A DNA stretch of 64,000 nt from NCBI RefSeq assembly GCF_002564045.1, contig NZ_PDJK01000002.1:1116001-1180000 (forward strand), written 5' to 3'. The notes beneath the pieces are model-generated. The model was not told the DNA's origin. It searched no databases and worked only from the letters and a program-made list of their open reading frames with translations. Within the stretch, counting starts at the first letter, position 1; the number at the start of each line of letters is the position of its first letter. The position numbers and the translations under genes are program-made. The stretch comes from Amycolatopsis sulphurea (GTDB taxonomy: Bacteria > Actinomycetota > Actinomycetes > Mycobacteriales > Pseudonocardiaceae). This document shows, piece by piece, positions 49,044 to 56,019 of the stretch.

Positions 49044-52000
49044 GGCCCGGTCACCTGCCTGCCTTCCGGGCGCAGCGGGCAGCAGCCGCGGGCCGGGCAC
49101 CGGTCGCAGTCGGCGTTCTCGTGCGCCTGGTAGTCCGGACCGGCCGCGGCGCCCGCGGCCGCGCGCACCAGGTCCAGCCACTCCCGTCCGGCCTCCTCGT
49201 CGAGCGGCGGCTGATCCCGTTGGGTGGCACCGGTTTTGTTGCTCTGCTTCGCGACGTACACCAGCCGCGCACCACCCGGCGCCTGCTTGCCCTCGATCGC
49301 CCCGAGCAGCACCGCGAGCTGATAGGCCGCCAGCTGCGGGTGCTTTTCCGCGTCTGCAGCGGAAACCGGCACCTTGCCGGTCTTGATGTCCACGATCACG
49401 GGGCGGCCGTTCTTGTCCAGCTCGACCCGGTCGACCCGGCCGCGCAGCAGCACACGCACCTCGCCGTCACCCATCGGCAGCTCGACCTCGATGTCCTGTT
49501 CGACCCCGGCCTCGATCAGCTCGCGCCGGGAAACCTCCAGCCAGGTCACGAAGTTCCGCAGCATCTGCTCGACCCGGGACCGCTCGCGCCGGGAGAACCA
49601 CGGGGCACCGGCGTCCACCCGCGCCCAGGCCTCGTCGAGCGCGGCCTGGATCTGTTCCTCGGTACTGCCCCCGGCCACCGCTTGCGCCAGCCCATGCACG
49701 AGTGTGCCGGTGACCGCGGCCAGCTGTGCCGGGTCGCTGCCGCCGTGCCGTTCGATCAGCCAGCGCAGCGGGCATTTGACCAGTATTTCCACAGTGGACG
49801 GAGAGATCCGCATCAGGTCGCCGGGTCCGTGCACCGGGTCCGCTGTGGACGGTCCGAGCAGGCCGTACCAGGTGTCCGGATGCGCCCCCGGCACCCCGGC
49901 CGCGGCGAGGCGGGCGAGCTGCGTGGCGGCGCGCTCCCGGCGCTGTGGCTCGGTCTTCTCGTCGCACACCACTTCGCGCAGCTCGCCGACCAGCTCGGCC
50001 AGTACCAGCGAGCGCCCCGGCGGTTTCATCCGAGAGTCGAGCGCACCGTCGTCGGCGCCGTTCTCCTCCAGCTCGTCCAGAAACCGGGACGGCTGTTCAT
50101 CCTCCCCGGCCACCGCGGTGACCAGCAGCGTCCGGCGCGCCCGGCTCGCGGCGAGGTAGAACAGCCGCCGTTCCTCGGCGAGGATCGGCGCGATGGCGGA
50201 CACCCGGTCGTGTTCGTCCACTCCGGACAGCAGATCGACCAGCCGCTCGACACCCAGCAACGAGCCGCGCAGCCGCAAATCCGGCCACGCTCCCTCTTGG
50301 ACACCCGCTACGGCCACCACTGTCCATTCACGACCGGCAGCGGCATGTGCGGTGAGCAGTGAGACTCCTTCACCCGGAATCGCCGCAGGCGCGAGCGTGT
50401 CCCCTGCGATGTTCTGCGAGGACAGGTAATCGGCAAATGCCGCGACACTCGCCTTGGGCAGCCGATCCGCGTAGCGGCCTGCGGCGTCGAACAAGGCCAC
50501 CACGGCGTCCAGGTCCCGATCCGCCTGTGCACCAAGCGAACCACCACGCTCGACCAACCGCAGCATCCGGTCCTGCAGCCCGCTGGCCTGCCACAGCTTC
50601 CACAGCACCTGCTCGACGCCGTCTTCGCGGCGCACAGCCTGGTGCGTGACGCTCAGCAGCGTCGCCACCCGGCGAACCGGCGTGGCCTCCACGTCCGCGA
50701 GGCCGGCCAGGATGTCCCCGCCGCGCAAGGCTTCGACCAGCAGTTCGTCGCTGGCGCGCTGTCCGCCGCCGGCCAGCTCCAGCCGGCGCAGGCCACGACG
50801 CAACCGGCGCAGCGCGAGCGGATCGGCCCCGCCGAGCGTCGAGGAGAGCAGCATTTCCGCGAGATCGACGTCCAGCAGGTCCGGCTCCGCGGCCACCCGC
50901 AGCACCGCCAGCAACGGCCGCACCGCGGAATGCCTGGCCAGCGGCAGCTCCTCGGTCGCCGAGCCGATCGGCACCCCCGCCGCCCGCAAAGCACGCTGCA
51001 GCACCAGGAAAGTGCGCGCCGGGGACCGGACCAGCACCGCCATGTCCGCCCACGCCACCCCGTCCACCAGGTGCGCGCGCCGCAGCTGGTCGGCGATCCA
51101 GCTCGCCTCCGCGGCCGGGGTCGGCATCAGCCGGACCCGGACCCGGCCGCCTCGTTTCCCTTGTGGACTAAGGAGTTTGCGGTGCGCCGAAGCACCTGGC
51201 AGGGTGGCGCCGAGCTTCGTCACCGCGGCGCGGACGGTCGGCGCGAGACGGTGCGAGACGGTCAGTACCACGGTGCGGTCGCCGTCGGTGTCAGCGTCCG
51301 CGAAAAGCCGCGGATCCGCCCCGCGGAAGGAGAACACCGACTGGTCCGGGTCGCCCGCCACGACGAACTCGGCCGCAGTGTGCCCGATCGTACGGATCAG
51401 CTGGATCTGCAACGGATCGAGGTGGTGCGCGTCGTCCACGAACAGGTGGCGTACCCGGGTGCGCTCGCGGTCCCGCAGCTCCTCGTCGTCCTCCAGGGCG
51501 AGCAGCGCCGAGGTGACCAGCTCGGCCGCGTCGAGCGCGGGTGCGCCCCGCTGCCCCAGTGCGGCCCCCTGCAGCTGGGTGACCTCCTCGTACTGCGCCC
51601 AGAACCGCCCGGCCGCGATCCATTCCTCGCGGTCCTGGCGCCGCCCCAGCTCGGCCAGATCCTCCGGCCCGAGCCCGCGTTCGGCGGCCCGCATCAGCAG
51701 GTCGCGCAGCTCCTCGGCGAAGCCGGGCACGGTGAGCGCGGGACGCAGCTGCTCCGGCCAGTCGAGCGCGCCGCGGTCCAGGTCGCCTTCGAGCAGCTCC
51801 CGCACGACCACGTCCTGTTCGGCGCCGGCGAGCAACCGCGGCGGGGGCAGCTCCTCGGCCCGAGCTTCGAGACGCAGCAACGAAAAGGCGTATGAATGCA
51901 CGGTGCGGACCAACGGTTCGCTCACGGTGCGCGGCAACGCGGATGGTGAATCGGGGTCCGAGGTCAGCCGTCGCGTGATGTCGGCGCGGAGCGCGTCGGC

Positions 52001-52243
52001 CGCCTTACGCGAAGTGGTGAGGACGAGCACGGATTCCGGGTCCGCGCCTTCGGCGATCCGGCGCGCCGCGGCGGTGGCGAGCAACGCCGTCTTGCCGGTG
52101 CCCGGGCCGCCGAGGACCCGGCTGAACCCGGCCGCGCCCGCCAGCACCCGGCGCGCGCCGTCGTCCCAGGTGAACGTGGGTGTGGCGGGGACCGGCGGGC
52201 GCACCAGGCGCGCCTGTCCGGTCCCTGTTCTCCGCACGTGCAC
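49040..52243 (-). CDS. adnA: AdnA helicase-nuclease subunit
   Basis: This is the 1067-residue first subunit of AdnAB. The N-terminal motor has Walker A GGPGTGKTAL (near residue 48) and HLFVDDAHHLDPLQ as motif II. The C-terminal nuclease has RVDRVELDKNGRPVIVDIKT then GK, and ends with a cysteine cluster, CDRCPARGCC, typical of iron-sulfur-stapled AddB/AdnA-type nucleases. GTG 52243 is the best start, although no SD is evident; upstream in-frame GTG codons exist, and the region before 52316 is non-coding repeat DNA. It is divergent from the alkyltransferase-like gene. Confidence 0.92.
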   Translation of the reverse strand: MHVRRTGTGQARLVRPPVPATPTFTWDDGARRVLAGAAGFSRVLGGPGTGKTALLATAAARRIAEGADPESVLVLTTSRKAADALRADITRRLTSDPDSPSALPRTVSEPLVRTVHSYAFSLLRLEARAEELPPPRLLAGAEQDVVVRELLEGDLDRGALDWPEQLRPALTVPGFAEELRDLLMRAAERGLGPEDLAELGRRQDREEWIAAGRFWAQYEEVTQLQGAALGQRGAPALDAAELVTSALLALEDDEELRDRERTRVRHLFVDDAHHLDPLQIQLIRTIGHTAAEFVVAGDPDQSVFSFRGADPRLFADADTDGDRTVVLTVSHRLAPTVRAAVTKLGATLPGASAHRKLLSPQGKRGGRVRVRLMPTPAAEASWIADQLRRAHLVDGVAWADMAVLVRSPARTFLVLQRALRAAGVPIGSATEELPLARHSAVRPLLAVLRVAAEPDLLDVDLAEMLLSSTLGGADPLALRRLRRGLRRLELAGGGQRASDELLVEALRGGDILAGLADVEATPVRRVATLLSVTHQAVRREDGVEQVLWKLWQASGLQDRMLRLVERGGSLGAQADRDLDAVVALFDAAGRYADRLPKASVAAFADYLSSQNIAGDTLAPAAIPGEGVSLLTAHAAAGREWTVVAVAGVQEGAWPDLRLRGSLLGVERLVDLLSGVDEHDRVSAIAPILAEERRLFYLAASRARRTLLVTAVAGEDEQPSRFLDELEENGADDGALDSRMKPPGRSLVLAELVGELREVVCDEKTEPQRRERAATQLARLAAAGVPGAHPDTWYGLLGPSTADPVHGPGDLMRISPSTVEILVKCPLRWLIERHGGSDPAQLAAVTGTLVHGLAQAVAGGSTEEQIQAALDEAWARVDAGAPWFSRRERSRVEQMLRNFVTWLEVSRRELIEAGVEQDIEVELPMGDGEVRVLLRGRVDRVELDKNGRPVIVDIKTGKVPVSAADAEKHPQLAAYQLAVLLGAIEGKQAPGGARLVYVAKQSNKTGATQRDQPPLDEEAGREWLDLVRAAAGAAAGPDYQAHENADCDRCPARGCCPLRPEGRQVTGP

Positions 52244-52315
52244 ATCAGCGATGGAACCATGTCGACTCACTCGGGTGATGCACCGGCACACCGCTCGGCC
52301 GGAGTATCGCTCCTC

Positions 52316-52360
52316 GTAGTCTGCCGGGTCGTAGTCTGACGGGTCGTAGTCTGCCGGGTC
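52316..52360 (+). promoter_or_regulatory. Three 15-bp tandem repeats carrying -10-like hexamers
   Basis: GTAGTCTGCCGGGTC, GTAGTCTGACGGGTC and GTAGTCTGCCGGGTC run head to tail and end exactly at the ATG of the next gene. Each holds TAGTCT, a TANNNT-type -10. The last one lies 8 nt from the ATG, which suits leaderless transcription. Confidence 0.75.
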
Positions 52361-52684
52361 ATGGACGACGAACTGCACGAGCGGATACGCGCGGTCATCA
52401 CCGGCGTACCCGCGGGGACCGTCGCGACGTACGGCGACATCGCGGCGCTCAGCGGTGCACCGTCCCCGCGCCTGGTCGGACGCGTCCTCGCGGAGGACGG
52501 TCACGACTTGCCCTGGCACCGGATCCTGCGCGCGGACGGAACCCCCGCGCCGCACCTCGCGCACGAGCAGCTGGAGCGGCTGCGGGCGGAAGGGGTGCTC
52601 GCCGACGGTCCGCGGGTGAACCTGCGGAAGTACCGCCGACAGGTGGAACCGGACTCGGCGGATGGCCCCGGCACCCTGTTTTAA
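52361..52684 (+). CDS. Alkyltransferase-like (ATL) DNA repair protein
   Basis: This 107-residue protein has the MGMT DNA-binding fold: PAGTVATYGDIAALSG, then PRLVGRVLAEDGHDLPWHRI. The acceptor Cys of the methyltransferase motif PCHRV is replaced by Trp (PWHR), which defines ATL proteins. These flag O6-alkylguanine for nucleotide excision repair and do not remove the alkyl group. It corresponds to Rv3204 and sits divergent from adnAB. There is no SD, and three tandem -10-like elements end at the ATG. Confidence 0.9.
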   Translation: MDDELHERIRAVITGVPAGTVATYGDIAALSGAPSPRLVGRVLAEDGHDLPWHRILRADGTPAPHLAHEQLERLRAEGVLADGPRVNLRKYRRQVEPDSADGPGTLF

Positions 52685-52695
52685 TCGGCCGATTT

Positions 52696-52714
52696 TTAGG
52701 TTAGCCTGACCTAA
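52696..52714 (+). promoter_or_regulatory. IdeR/DmdR iron box
   Basis: TTAGGTTAGCCTGACCTAA is a 19-nt near-perfect match to the actinobacterial iron-repressor box. Its last base is the A of the ATG at 52714. TAGGTT inside it could act as -10, making the mRNA leaderless, so bound repressor would block both polymerase and the start site. Confidence 0.9.
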
Positions 52715-53529
52715 TGGGCACCTTGAACTATCACCACGGCCGGGTCACCGCGGTGCGCCGGGTCACACCGAACATGGCTCGCATCACGTTCGACTGCCCG
52801 AGCCTCGCCTCCGCGGGGCCAGCCGCTCCGGACGCGTACATGAAGATCTTCTTCCCGCTCGCCGGTCAGCAGCGCCCTGAGCTACCGCCGCCGGCGACCG
52901 GTGGCGAGGTGCTGTCGTGGTACCGCACGTACCTGGCGATGCCGGACGAAGTACGGCCGCACATGCGTACGTACACCGTCCGCGCCGCGCGACCGGAAAG
53001 CAGCGAGGTCGACGTGGACTTCGTGCTGCACGCGGAAAGCGGCGGCCCAGCGTCGACGTGGGCCGAGCAGGCGGAAGTGGGCTCGCAGGTCGCCTTCGTC
53101 GGCCCGCACGGCCTGTACGAGGTCCCAGACGGCACCGGCTGGCAGCTGTTGGTGGGCGACGAGACGGCACTGCCCGCGATCGGCGCGATCCTTGAAGCGT
53201 TGCCCAGCTCGGCGCGCGCGACCGTGTACGTGGAAATCCCGGACAGCGCCGAGCGTCAGACCTTCACGACCGACGCCACGGTAGAGCTGCACTGGGTGGT
53301 CCGCGGCGCTCGCCCACACGGCGAATCGCTGCTGGACGCCGTACGCGCGGCAGATCTGCCCGGCGGCGCCCCGTACGCGTGGGTGTCCGGCGAAGCAAGC
53401 GTGGTCAAGCTGGTCCGCCGCCACCTAGTCCGCGAGCGGGGCTTCGACAAGACCTCGATCTGCTTCACCGGCTACTGGCGCCAGGGCATGAGCGAGGACG
53501 CCGTCGGCCGCGAACGCGCCACCGCCTAA
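52714..53529 (+). CDS. Siderophore-interacting FAD-dependent ferric reductase (SIP)
   Basis: This 271-residue SIP-family flavoprotein reduces ferric siderophores in the cytosol. The FAD domain includes MRTYTVRAARPESSEVDVDF (R.Y(T/S) motif) and GPHGLYEVPD. The C-terminal NAD(P)H domain has LLVGDETALPAIGAILEAL and YAWVSGEASVVKLVRRHL. It is preceded by, and overlaps, an iron box, so it is iron-repressed. No siderophore biosynthesis or uptake gene is in the window. It ends 8 nt before repeat copy 6. Confidence 0.93.
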   Translation: MGTLNYHHGRVTAVRRVTPNMARITFDCPSLASAGPAAPDAYMKIFFPLAGQQRPELPPPATGGEVLSWYRTYLAMPDEVRPHMRTYTVRAARPESSEVDVDFVLHAESGGPASTWAEQAEVGSQVAFVGPHGLYEVPDGTGWQLLVGDETALPAIGAILEALPSSARATVYVEIPDSAERQTFTTDATVELHWVVRGARPHGESLLDAVRAADLPGGAPYAWVSGEASVVKLVRRHLVRERGFDKTSICFTGYWRQGMSEDAVGRERATA

Positions 53530-53537
53530 CCCCAAAG

Positions 53538-53588
53538 CCGTGAAGGGGCCCTTCACAGACTCAGCGTCCGTGAAGGGCCCCTTCACAG
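53538..53588. repeat. 51-nt double palindrome, copy 6
   Basis: Both 17-nt palindromes are intact; three changes (C for T at the left end, and two in the centre, AGACTCAGCGTCC) break the long inverted repeat. It lies between the convergent SIP gene (ends 53529) and the HemD-like gene, whose TGA (53585-53583) is inside it. Confidence 0.92.
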
Positions 53589-54395
53589 ACCTCCGAAACG
53601 GCGGACCAGCAGCTTCACCAAAGCGCCTAGCCGCTGCCGTTCGGGTTGCAGCGTACGGATGCCAGCGGCTTCCAGCGGCGCAGCAGTGACCGGTCCGACG
53701 CACGCGCAAACGGTCGTGCCACGGCGCAGCACAGCGCGTAGCTCGTCGCCACGGCCGAGTTGGTCGGCGAGGGTGAGGAAGTTGGTCGCTGCGGGAGCGC
53801 TCGTGAACACCAGCGCTTCGAGTTCGCCCGACAGCACTTCGTGGATCAAGGAGAACACCGGCGCGGTGTTCGGCGGCGAATGCCAACGGTAAGGCTGTAC
53901 GGCGACCACAGCGGCCCCTGCCGCAGCAAGCGGGTCGAGAAACTCGGGCAGCGTCGTACCGTGTAGCTGCACAGCGACGCGTACGCCCGCGACGCCCGCA
54001 GTGGTGAGCGCGCCGAAGAGTCCCTCGTTGCTTTCGTCGGGCGCTGAGTACTCCTCGCGCAACCCCGCACCGCGTAACGCACCCACAGCCTTCGGGCCAC
54101 GCGCGAAGATGCGCGAAACAGACAGGGCGTGCAACAGCTCGTCCTTGCGCCCCCAGCCGTCCGCAGCGTCCAGCCAGCCGCGGAACCCTGCGCCTGTGGT
54201 GATCGCGGTGAAGCCGACCGGCGCGGTCAGCACGTCTTCCGTGTCACTGCGTAGCTGAGGATCGTCGTCAAGGGGCACGATCGTGATGGTCGGCGCGTGC
54301 CGGACCTCCGCGCCGTATCGGGCCAGGGCGCCGATCAGGTCGTCCGCGCGGCGTTCGGCGGTGACACCGATCCGTACGCCGTCCAGTTCAGCCAT
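53583..54395 (-). CDS. Uroporphyrinogen-III synthase-like protein
   Basis: This 270-residue protein has the two-lobe HemD fold: VRIGVTAERRADDLIGALAR, ITTGAGFRGWLDAADGWGR, ESNEGLFGAL and ALVFTSAPAATNFL. HemD cyclises hydroxymethylbilane for haem, sirohaem and cobalamin. It is clearly paralogous to the N-terminal domain of the NnaR-like protein at 60223, sharing FARGPKAVGALRGAGL, so it may be a ligand-sensing relative and not the housekeeping enzyme. It overlaps the WYL regulator gene by 8 nt. Its stop codon is supplied by repeat copy 6. Confidence 0.82.
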   Translation of the reverse strand: MAELDGVRIGVTAERRADDLIGALARYGAEVRHAPTITIVPLDDDPQLRSDTEDVLTAPVGFTAITTGAGFRGWLDAADGWGRKDELLHALSVSRIFARGPKAVGALRGAGLREEYSAPDESNEGLFGALTTAGVAGVRVAVQLHGTTLPEFLDPLAAAGAAVVAVQPYRWHSPPNTAPVFSLIHEVLSGELEALVFTSAPAATNFLTLADQLGRGDELRAVLRRGTTVCACVGPVTAAPLEAAGIRTLQPERQRLGALVKLLVRRFGGL

Positions 54396-55365
54396 GAATC
54401 CTGCCCATCTCCTCGATCGCCGCGGCCACCTCTGCCCGCAGGTCCGCGGGTTCGAGCACCTCCAGGTGCGGGCCGAAGCGCAACAGCTCACCGATCGCCG
54501 GCTCCCCCGGCTCGACCGGCAGCCGGATGGTGAGCCAGCCCTCGCCGTCGGGTTCCGCCCCGCCGTCGAGCGCCGCTTGCAAGGCCCGGGCACCCACACT
54601 GCCCGCGTAGAACGGTACGAGAGCCTGCGCGCGCGGAGACAGCCGCACCGTCGCGGGGCGCGAATACATCCGCCGTTCGAACTGCGCGGACCACTCCTGC
54701 CAGTAACCGGCGAGGTCGAATTCCGCCGGTCGCTCGAACTGCTCGCCGAGATCGGTCAGCTCGCGGATACGCGAGACCCGGTAGGTGCGCTCGGCCCCGG
54801 CGCTGCGGGCCACCACGTACCAGTTGCCCGCCTTGAGGACCAGGCCGAGCGGCTCCAGTGTGCGTTCGACCTCGCGCGGTCCCCACCTTTCGTAACGCAC
54901 CCGGATCCGGCGCGCAGACCACACCGCGTCGGCGACGGCGGACAGCACCGGCAGGCTTTCGATCCCCCGGTGCCAGCCCGGCACGTCGAGGTGGAACCGT
55001 TCGGCGATCCGCCCGGCCCGGCCACGCAGCTCCGGCGGCAAGGCCGCGGACAGCTTCAGCTGGGCCGCCGCGAGCACCGTGCCCAGCCCCAGTTCCGCCG
55101 CCGCAGACGGCAGCCCGGCCAACGAAAGCGATTGCGCCTCCTCCTCGGTGAGCCCGGTCAGCCGGGTCCGGTACCCCGCGACGAGCTGATAGCCGCCGTT
55201 GCGCCCGCGGTCGGCATACACCGGCACGCCCGAAGCGGACAGCGCCTCGATGTCCCGGTACACCGTGCGCACCGAGACCTCCAGCTCCGCGGCCAGCTCC
55301 TCGGCGGTCATCCGGCCGCGGTTCTGCAGCAGCAGAAGAGCGGTGAGCAGACGGCCGGCACGCAT
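54388..55365 (-). CDS. WYL-domain (YafY-type) transcriptional regulator
   Basis: This 325-residue regulator has an N-terminal HTH_11 domain (about 1-60; MTAEELAAELEVSVRTVYRD), a WYL domain (about 140-225; RIRVRYERWGPREVER and YVVARSAGAERTYRVSRI) and the C-terminal WCX region. WYL domains sense ligands such as oligonucleotides. It is divergent from a DUF3224 gene, a pairing frequent in actinomycetes, in which the regulator likely controls the DUF3224 partner from the 62-nt gap. It overlaps the HemD-like gene by 8 nt. Confidence 0.88.
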   Translation of the reverse strand: MRAGRLLTALLLLQNRGRMTAEELAAELEVSVRTVYRDIEALSASGVPVYADRGRNGGYQLVAGYRTRLTGLTEEEAQSLSLAGLPSAAAELGLGTVLAAAQLKLSAALPPELRGRAGRIAERFHLDVPGWHRGIESLPVLSAVADAVWSARRIRVRYERWGPREVERTLEPLGLVLKAGNWYVVARSAGAERTYRVSRIRELTDLGEQFERPAEFDLAGYWQEWSAQFERRMYSRPATVRLSPRAQALVPFYAGSVGARALQAALDGGAEPDGEGWLTIRLPVEPGEPAIGELLRFGPHLEVLEPADLRAEVAAAIEEMGRIHG

Positions 55366-55389
55366 GGTGGCAAGTATGGCCGAAATACC

Positions 55390-55405
55390 TGACAGAAGAT
55401 GACAG
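55390..55405. promoter_or_regulatory. Direct-repeat operator candidate
   Basis: TGACAG occurs at 55390-55395 and 55400-55405, one helical turn apart, between the divergent WYL regulator (start 55365) and DUF3224 gene (start 55428). The larger block is bounded by CCTG and CAGG. Confidence 0.5.
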
Positions 55406-55427
55406 GAATGGCTGGTGCACTACCCCC

Positions 55428-55826
55428 ATGAACACTTTCACCATGACGAAATGGGAAGAGCACCTGGTCAGCGGCACCGAAGGCGGCCCACGGGTGGCCG
55501 CGGTGCACGCCGCGATGACCTACACCGGCGAGTTCGAGGGCGAAACGACCAGTGACTACCTGCTGTACTACCCCGGCGAGGGCTACGACGGCGGCGACAC
55601 GACGTCACCCGGGTTCGAACGGTTCGACGGCACCCTCGCCGGCCGCCGCGGCACCTTCCTGGTCCGGCACGAATGGAGCTTCGACCTGAAGACGGTGCGG
55701 TCCACGTTCGAGGTCGTGCCCGGCTCCGGCACCGGCGAACTGACCGGCCTCTCCGGCAGCGGAACCGCGCACGGGGTACACGGTGAGGACGCCGTCTCCT
55801 ACACCTTCGACCACCGGATCAGCTGA
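55428..55826 (+). CDS. DUF3224 protein
   Basis: This 132-residue small beta-barrel protein has the family features TKWEEHLVSGTEGGPRVAAV, FEGETTSDYLLYYPGEGYDG and GTFLVRHEW, with a terminal YTFDHRIS. The fold resembles allene oxide cyclase-like lipocalins. Its function is unknown. It is divergent from and probably controlled by the WYL regulator. ATG 55428. Confidence 0.88.
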   Translation: MNTFTMTKWEEHLVSGTEGGPRVAAVHAAMTYTGEFEGETTSDYLLYYPGEGYDGGDTTSPGFERFDGTLAGRRGTFLVRHEWSFDLKTVRSTFEVVPGSGTGELTGLSGSGTAHGVHGEDAVSYTFDHRIS

Positions 55827-55891
55827 ACGGCGGCCGGTGGCGCCCGGAAAAGCAGGTGAGCGACGGCCGGTGGCTCTGTCACGATGCGGGC

Positions 55892-55951
55892 ATGCGCACG
55901 TACTCGAAGCCGATGGCGAACCCCGTCCCGGGGTCCGTCGGCGTGCGCTGA
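55892..55951 (+). CDS. Upstream ORF (leader peptide) of the MetRS paralogue
   Basis: A 20-codon ORF encodes MRTYSKPMANPVPGSVGVR. Its ATG lies 6 nt after CACGAT (55880-55885), a possible -10, so it may be the leaderless first ORF of the transcript. Its 3' part contains CCGGGG (55928-55933), able to pair with CCCCGG (55964-55969) of the terminator-like hairpin that follows. Stalling or release of the ribosome here would change which helix forms. Translation is not demonstrated. Confidence 0.5.
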   Translation: MRTYSKPMANPVPGSVGVR

Positions 55952-55963
55952 CACCAGATCGAG

Positions 55964-55984
55964 CCCCGGCCTGCGCCGGGGTTT
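55964..55984 (+). terminator. Terminator-like hairpin in the MetRS-paralogue leader
   Basis: CCCCGGC (55964-55970) and GCCGGGG (55975-55981) form a 7-bp GC stem with a CTGC loop, followed by TTT and a pyrimidine run. It lies 12 nt after the leader ORF stop, the geometry of transcription attenuators. Confidence 0.6.
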
Positions 55985-55985
55985 C

Positions 55986-56013
55986 CCTCTCCGCCGAAGG
56001 CCGGGCGGAGAGG
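55986..56013 (+). promoter_or_regulatory. Shine-Dalgarno-sequestering hairpin
   Basis: CCTCTCCGCC (55986-55995) pairs perfectly with GGCGGAGAGG (56004-56013) around an 8-nt loop. The right arm contains the ribosome-binding site GGAGAGGA of the gene starting at 56020, so this helix would block its translation. Confidence 0.75.
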
Positions 56014-56019
56014 AACACG

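Noticed and set aside
5988..53588. The six repeats as a dispersed CRISPR-like system
   Set aside because: The copies are 5-18 kb apart, not arrayed, with no spacers and no cas genes.
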